DNA of 8,727 bases from Haloarculaceae archaeon (GTDB taxonomy: Archaea > Halobacteriota > Halobacteria > Halobacteriales > Haloarculaceae): contig JAHENO010000157.1 in the NCBI GenBank assembly GCA_018609945.1, positions 1-8,727 on the forward strand. Reading direction: 5' to 3'. A model generated the notes under the pieces. It made no database searches. It saw only the letters and a program-made list of their open reading frames with translations, and was not told the origin of the DNA. The position numbers and the translations under genes are program-made. Positions 4,713-8,727 of the stretch are shown one piece after another. How positions within the stretch are numbered: position 1 is the first letter of the stretch; the number at the start of each line of letters is the position of its first letter.

Positions 4713-6104
4713 ATGTCCGACGACAGCACGTTCGTCGAACGGCTCCAGCGGCGGCGATTCATGCGCCTCGCGGGTCTGGCAGGGGTCGCAGGACTCGCCG
4801 GCTGCTCGCAGGAACAACTCCAGGAAGACGGCGGCGATGGCGGCAGTGACGGTGGCGACGGCGGGGATGGCGGCAGCGACGGTGGCGACGGCGGCGATGG
4901 CGGCGGCGACGGCGGTGACGGTGGCGACGACATGGATGGCGACGACGGCGACACGGAGGAGAGCGAGCCGATCCAGGTCGGGGTCGCGCTGCCGTTCAGC
5001 GGCGACCTGAACGACTTCGGGACGCCGATGATGAACGGGCTGCGGATGGCCCAGGCGGACATCAACGCGGCGGGCGGGCCGCTCGGCCGGGAGGTCGAAT
5101 TGCTCGACGAGGACACCAACACGGACTCCACCCAGGGAGTCAACGCGGCGAGCAAGCTCGTCGACACCGACGGCGTCCCGTACCTCATCGGCGCGGTCTC
5201 CTCGGGCGTGACGATCAGCATCGCACAGTCGGTGACCATCCCCAACGGCGTGTTGCACAACACGCCGGCCTCCTCGTCGCCGGCCATCTCGTCGCTGGAC
5301 GACGACGACCTCGTGTTCCGGACCCGGACCAACGACCGGTTCGTCGCCCGCGTGATGGCGCGCATCATCGAGGACGAGGGTGTCGACAGCGCGGCGGTCA
5401 TCTACATCAACAACGACTTCGGGCTGGCGCTGGCGGACACCTTCGAGCAGAGCTTCGGGGGGACGACGACGGCGAAGGTCGCCTACGAGTCGGGGGAGTC
5501 GTCCTACCAGTCGATCCTCTCGGAGGCGTTCGCGGACGACCCCGGATACGTCGCCTTCGCGGGGTATCCCGAGAGCGGGACGACCATCCTCACCCAGTGG
5601 AGCGAAGGCGGCTACGGGGGCAACTGGGTGCTGCACACCAGCCTGCTCTCCGAGGAGGTCATCGACAGCGTCGGTGCCGGGGTCATGAACGGGATGTTCG
5701 GCGTGCGGACCGAACCCCCGACCGGCGAGGCGACCGACTCCTTCGTCAGCGACTACGAGAGCGAGTACCCGGACGCACAGGTGTTCGACCCGTACTCGTG
5801 GAACTCCTACGACTCGCTGATGAGCTGGGCGCTGGCCGTCGAGAAGGCAGGCACCACCGACCCGGCGCAGGTCAAAGGGGAGTTGCGGGCCGTCTCGAAC
5901 CCGCCAGGCGAGGCGGTCAGCTACGGCGAGTTCGACGCCGGCGCCTCAACGATCGGCGAGGGGACCGACGTCGATTACTCGGGTCCGAGCGGTAACGTCA
6001 ACTACGACGACAACGGCGACGTCGCCAGCGACATGGTGGTCGTGGAGGTCGTCGACGGCGAGTTCACCAACCAGCGGACAGTCCCGGCGTCGGACCTGGT
6101 CTAA
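4713..6104 (+). CDS. ABC transporter substrate-binding lipoprotein, branched-chain amino acid (LivK) type
   Basis: This 463-residue extracellular solute-binding protein is predicted to be exported by the Tat pathway and anchored by a lipid. The twin-arginine region RRRFMRL (13-19) is followed by a short hydrophobic stretch and lipobox LAGC with Cys31. Residues 39-80 are a Gly/Asp linker. The periplasmic-binding fold of Peripla_BP_6 type begins near 86: QVGVALPFSGDLNDFG, then AQADINAAGGPLGR, the GAVSSGVTISIA ligand-loop region, and NNDFGLALADTFE opening the second lobe. Family members bind branched-chain amino acids, amides, urea or aromatic acids, and the ligand cannot be read from the sequence. 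The ATG is chosen from the promoter spacing. The stop overlaps the hyuA start (TAATG), so the protein probably captures the HyuAB substrate or a precursor. Permease and ATPase genes are not in the window and would be expected to the right. Confidence 0.93.
   Translation: MSDDSTFVERLQRRRFMRLAGLAGVAGLAGCSQEQLQEDGGDGGSDGGDGGDGGSDGGDGGDGGGDGGDGGDDMDGDDGDTEESEPIQVGVALPFSGDLNDFGTPMMNGLRMAQADINAAGGPLGREVELLDEDTNTDSTQGVNAASKLVDTDGVPYLIGAVSSGVTISIAQSVTIPNGVLHNTPASSSPAISSLDDDDLVFRTRTNDRFVARVMARIIEDEGVDSAAVIYINNDFGLALADTFEQSFGGTTTAKVAYESGESSYQSILSEAFADDPGYVAFAGYPESGTTILTQWSEGGYGGNWVLHTSLLSEEVIDSVGAGVMNGMFGVRTEPPTGEATDSFVSDYESEYPDAQVFDPYSWNSYDSLMSWALAVEKAGTTDPAQVKGELRAVSNPPGEAVSYGEFDAGASTIGEGTDVDYSGPSGNVNYDDNGDVASDMVVVEVVDGEFTNQRTVPASDLV
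4839..4928 (+). repeat. Three tandem 30-base repeats encoding a Gly/Asp/Ser linker
   Basis: Three consecutive 30-base units (4839-4868, 4869-4898, 4899-4928) encode GGSDGGDGGD, GGSDGGDGGD and GGGDGGDGGD. Units one and two differ at only two third-codon positions; the third has diverged further. They form most of the acidic spacer between the lipidated Cys31 and the binding domain. The near identity suggests recent slippage or duplication, so linker length may vary among strains. Confidence 0.85.
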
Positions 6105-8140
6105 TGGACGCACGCGTCGGCGTCGACATCGGCGGCACCTTTACCGACATCGTTACCGTTCGCGACGGTGCCATCACCGTGAGCAAGACGCCATCGACAC
6201 CCGAGCACCCGGACGACGGCGTCGTCACCGGCCTGCGGAAGGTCCACGACCGCGACGGGCTGGCCTTCGATTCCGTGCGGTTTCTCGGCCACGGAACGAC
6301 CGTCGCGACCAACGCCGTCCTCGAGGAGGAGTGGGCCGAGACCGCCCTCCTGACGACGGAGGGGTTCCGCGACGCCCTCGAGATCGGCCGCCAGGCCCGG
6401 CCGGACATCTACGACTTCCAGGTCGAGAAGCCGACGCCGGTCGTCGCCCGCGACCGCCGGTACGAGGTCCCGGAACGCGTCGACGAGCGCGGCGACGTCC
6501 TCGAACCGCTCGACGAGAGCGCCGTCAGAGAGGTCGCCCGCGAGTTCGACGGCGTCGAGAGCGTCGCCGTCAGCCTCCTCTTTGCCTTCGAGAACGACGA
6601 CCACGAACGGCGCGTCCGCGACATTGTCGCCGAGGAGTGTGACGGGGTGTCTGTGTCCCTCTCCAGCGAAGTCCTCCCCGAAATCCGCGAGTACGAGCGG
6701 ACGCTCGTGACGGCGCTGAACGCCGGCCTCAAGCCCGTCATCGAGCGGTATCTGGGACGGCTGGAGGAGCGGGTCGCCGGGTTGGGCGTCGAGACGGACC
6801 TGAAGATCATGCAGTCCAACGGCGGCATCATCACGGCAGCGGCCGCCCGCGAGCGGCCGGTGAAGACGCTGCTGTCGGGGCCCGCCGCCGGTGTCCAGGG
6901 GGCCACCTACGTCGCCGGGCTGTGTGACATCGAGGACCTCCTCACCCTCGACATGGGCGGGACCTCGTGTGACGTCTCGCTGGTCGAGGGGGGCGACCCG
7001 CTGGTGACCACCGACGTCGAGGTCGGCGACTACCCCGTCAGCGTCCCGATGATCGACGTCCACACGGTCGGCGCGGGCGGCGGCTCCATCGCCTGGCTCG
7101 ACGCCGGCGGTGCCCTGCGGGTCGGTCCGAAAAGCGCCGGCGCGGACCCGGGGCCAGTCTGTTACGGCCGCGGGGGCGAGCGCCCGACCATCACCGACGC
7201 CCAGCTCCTGCTGGGCCGGCTGAACCCCGCGTCCTTCCTCTCCGGGGAACTCGACGTCGAGGTCGCGGACGTCCGGGCGGCAATCGAGCGCGACCTCGCG
7301 GACCCGCTGGGCACCTCCGTCCGGGAGGCCGCACAGGGCGTCCTCGACGTGGCCAACGCGAACATGGAGCGGGCGCTGCGCGTGGTGTCGGTCGAGCGCG
7401 GGTACGACCCCCGGCGGTTCGCGCTCGTCGCCTTCGGCGGCGCCGGACCGCTGCACGCCCCCACGCTCGCCGAGCAACTCGACATCCCGCGGGTCGTCGT
7501 CCCGCGGACTGCGGGCGTGCTCTCGGCGCTCGGGTTGCTCATCAGTGACATCCTCTACGACTTCAGTACGTCGCGCGTGCGCCCCTGGGCGGACGTGTCG
7601 CCGGCGGCGCTCACCGAGCGGTTCCAGGACTTCGAGACGCAGGGCCGCGAGCGGCTCCGCGAGGAGGCGCTGCCCGGGGAACGGATGGCCTTCGAGCGCC
7701 GCGTCGACCTGCGATACGTCGGCCAGTCCTTCGACCTCCCGGTGCCGGTCCCCGACGGCGAGATTACCGACGAGGACATGGAGACGGTCGCCAGCCGGTT
7801 TCACGACCGCCACGAGCGCCGCTACGGCCACGCCTACCCCGAGGAGCCGGTCGAACTCGTCACTGTGCGCCTGCGCGCCCGCGGCGTCGTCGACGAGCCA
7901 GACCTCCGGCCCGAGCCCGTCGGCGGCACCGTCGAGGCGGCCGTCACCGACACCCGGGAGGTCGTCTACGACGGCCGGGCCCGCGAGACGCGGATCTACG
8001 ACCGCGACGCCATCCCGACCGACGCCACCTTCGAGGGGCCCGCGGTCGTCGAGGGCCGCGAGAGTACCGTCGTCGTCCACCCCGACCAGCGAGTGCGTGC
8101 GGACGAATACGGCAACCTGCACGTGGAGGTAGAGACGTGA
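6104..8140 (+). CDS. hyuA: Hydantoinase/oxoprolinase family protein, subunit A (ATP-dependent)
   Basis: This 678-residue HyuA-type protein belongs to the family of N-methylhydantoinase, 5-oxoprolinase N-terminal half and acetone carboxylase beta subunits. These enzymes use ATP to activate the carbonyl of a cyclic amide or ketone. It has the actin/hexokinase-like ATPase layout: phosphate-1 motif GVDIGGTFTDIV near residues 6-17, SGPAAGV at 258-264, phosphate-2 motif LDMGGTSCD at 282-290, and adenosine motif FGGAGPLHA at 444-452. GHGTTVATNAVLEE, near residue 66, is also family-typical. Length is normal and there is no frameshift. The start codon overlaps the stop of the substrate-binding protein gene by one base, with no clear Shine-Dalgarno, suggesting reinitiation. 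hyuB follows after 31 bases. The protein would be cytoplasmic and act as a complex with HyuB. The substrate is unknown; hydantoins, oxoproline, a lactam or an aromatic or aliphatic ketone are all possible. Confidence 0.93.
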   Translation: MDARVGVDIGGTFTDIVTVRDGAITVSKTPSTPEHPDDGVVTGLRKVHDRDGLAFDSVRFLGHGTTVATNAVLEEEWAETALLTTEGFRDALEIGRQARPDIYDFQVEKPTPVVARDRRYEVPERVDERGDVLEPLDESAVREVAREFDGVESVAVSLLFAFENDDHERRVRDIVAEECDGVSVSLSSEVLPEIREYERTLVTALNAGLKPVIERYLGRLEERVAGLGVETDLKIMQSNGGIITAAAARERPVKTLLSGPAAGVQGATYVAGLCDIEDLLTLDMGGTSCDVSLVEGGDPLVTTDVEVGDYPVSVPMIDVHTVGAGGGSIAWLDAGGALRVGPKSAGADPGPVCYGRGGERPTITDAQLLLGRLNPASFLSGELDVEVADVRAAIERDLADPLGTSVREAAQGVLDVANANMERALRVVSVERGYDPRRFALVAFGGAGPLHAPTLAEQLDIPRVVVPRTAGVLSALGLLISDILYDFSTSRVRPWADVSPAALTERFQDFETQGRERLREEALPGERMAFERRVDLRYVGQSFDLPVPVPDGEITDEDMETVASRFHDRHERRYGHAYPEEPVELVTVRLRARGVVDEPDLRPEPVGGTVEAAVTDTREVVYDGRARETRIYDRDAIPTDATFEGPAVVEGRESTVVVHPDQRVRADEYGNLHVEVET

Positions 8141-8175
8141 CAGACGGTGATTTGCACGCGGAGGGCCAGCCGTGA
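8137..8175 (+). other. 12-codon mini-ORF bridging hyuA and hyuB
   Basis: A GTG at 8137 overlapping the hyuA stop (GTGA) opens MTDGDLHAEGQP and ends with a TGA that overlaps the hyuB GTG in another GTGA. Its first 15 bases match the first 15 of hyuB at 11 positions (MTDGD versus MTDVD). It could be a coupling peptide, or a relic of an older hyuB start displaced by a frameshift. Translation is not shown. Confidence 0.25.
8160..8165 (+). promoter_or_regulatory. Ribosome-binding site of hyuB
   Basis: GGAGGG lies six bases ahead of the GTG at 8172 and fixes it as the hyuB start. An in-frame TGA at 8148-8150 rules out any start further upstream than that. It is the clearest Shine-Dalgarno site in the hyu operon. 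Confidence 0.7.
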
Positions 8176-8727
8176 CGGACGTCGACCCGGTCACGCTGGA
8201 GGTCGTGCGCAACGGCTGCGAGGCGGTCTGCGAGGAGATGAACGCGACGCTCATCCGGACGAGCTACTCCCCCAATATCAAGGAACGGCGGGACTGCTCC
8301 TGTGCGCTGTTCGACGGCGACGGGGAGATGATCAGCCAGGCCGAGAACATGCCCGTCCACCTGGGCGCGATGCCCTTCTCGGTGGCAGCGGCGCTGGACC
8401 GGTTCCCGCCGGCCGACCTGCAGCCGGGCGACGCCGTCCTGGTGAACGATCCCTACCACGGGGGCGCACACCTCCCGGACCTGACGCTCGTGACGCCGGT
8501 CTTCGAGGGCGGCGAGGTGGTCGCGTTCGCGGCCAACCGTGCCCACCACGCAGACGTCGGCGGCGCCCGCGCCGGGAGCGTCGCAGCCGACTCCACCGAG
8601 ATCTTCCAGGAGGGGCTGCGCATCCCGCCGGTCAAACTCTACGAGGGCGGCGAGCGCAATCCGGCGGTGATGGCGATGGTGCGGGCGAACGTCCGGACGC
8701 CCGAGGAGCGACAGGGCGACCTTCGCG
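8172..8727 (+). CDS. hyuB: Hydantoinase/oxoprolinase family protein, subunit B, 3' end beyond window
   Basis: The first 185 residues of a HyuB-type protein (N-methylhydantoinase B, 5-oxoprolinase C-terminal half, or acetone carboxylase alpha family) are visible. The reading starts MTDVDPVTLEVVRNG. The family landmarks follow: EEMNATLIRTSYSPNIKERRD (19-39 or so), ENMPVHLGAMPFSV (58-71), NDPYHGGAHLPDL (92-104) and NRAHHADVGGARAGS (122-136). The histidine/aspartate-rich segments resemble those that form the metal-binding catalytic region in this family, but I cannot assign ligands exactly. Typical length is above 500 residues, so about two thirds lies to the right. The protein should form the catalytic partner of HyuA. 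The start is GTG, supported by a strong Shine-Dalgarno and an upstream in-frame stop. No defect is seen in the visible part. Confidence 0.93.
   Translation, partial: MTDVDPVTLEVVRNGCEAVCEEMNATLIRTSYSPNIKERRDCSCALFDGDGEMISQAENMPVHLGAMPFSVAAALDRFPPADLQPGDAVLVNDPYHGGAHLPDLTLVTPVFEGGEVVAFAANRAHHADVGGARAGSVAADSTEIFQEGLRIPPVKLYEGGERNPAVMAMVRANVRTPEERQGDLR

Noticed and set aside
4830..4952. The Gly/Asp-coding repeats as a CRISPR or mobile-element remnant
   Set aside because: The units are in frame, without spacers or terminal repeats, and encode a normal type of lipoprotein linker.
4641..5636. Minus-strand frames opposite the lipoprotein, including one rich in Ser/Pro
   Set aside because: The Ser/Pro and Ala/Val repeats are simply the complement of the Gly/Asp linker repeats; the plus-strand protein has a clear Tat signal and binding fold.
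6101..8254. A 717-residue open frame on the minus strand opposite hyuA and the start of hyuB
   Set aside because: It is antisense to a strongly recognised family protein, its translation is a low-complexity D/G/R/V mixture with no motif, and long antisense frames are expected in GC-rich haloarchaeal genes.

Overview
The window looks like a piece of a haloarchaeal (class Halobacteria) chromosome. The DNA is very GC-rich, the deduced proteins are strongly acidic, the secreted protein carries a twin-arginine lipoprotein signal, and promoters are TATA-type elements about 27 bases upstream of apparently leaderless starts. The complex I genes include the split nuoJ1/nuoJ2 pair typical of this group. 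The genus cannot be fixed from the sequence alone.

Left part (1-3891, all minus strand). This holds the membrane-arm genes of the respiratory complex I-like NADH dehydrogenase in transcription order nuoJ1, nuoJ2, nuoK, nuoL. They are tightly packed, with two ATGA overlaps and a one-base gap, and nuoL runs off the left edge. Upstream on the same strand, after an 79-base gap, is a two-transmembrane potassium-channel protein with two tandem RCK (TrkA-N/TrkA-C) units. The nuo genes expected ahead of nuoJ1 (such as nuoI and nuoH) are not there, so the nuo cluster appears interrupted or split at this point.

Middle (3892-4712). A divergent intergenic region separates the channel gene from a plus-strand ribbon-helix-helix (RHH) regulator with an unrecognised C-terminal domain. 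It is followed by a 137-base AT-richer control region. That region holds a helically phased CATA(C/T) repeat array, a 9-base inverted repeat, a group of degenerate 8-base repeats and a strong TATA box.

Right part (4713-8727, plus strand). This is a catabolic operon: a Tat-exported LivK-type ABC substrate-binding lipoprotein, then hyuA (ATP-dependent hydantoinase/oxoprolinase/acetone carboxylase family, A subunit) overlapping it by one base, then hyuB (B subunit), which runs off the right edge. A 12-codon mini-ORF bridges hyuA and hyuB through GTGA overlaps at both ends. The likely logic is that the RHH protein senses or responds to a nutrient, the lipoprotein captures a small amide- or amino-acid-like compound outside the cell, and HyuA/HyuB open or carboxylate it in the cytoplasm. 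The permease and ATPase genes would be expected beyond the right edge. The substrate is not determinable from the sequence. No tRNA, rRNA, CRISPR array, insertion sequence or gene-free stretch over 300 bases was seen.
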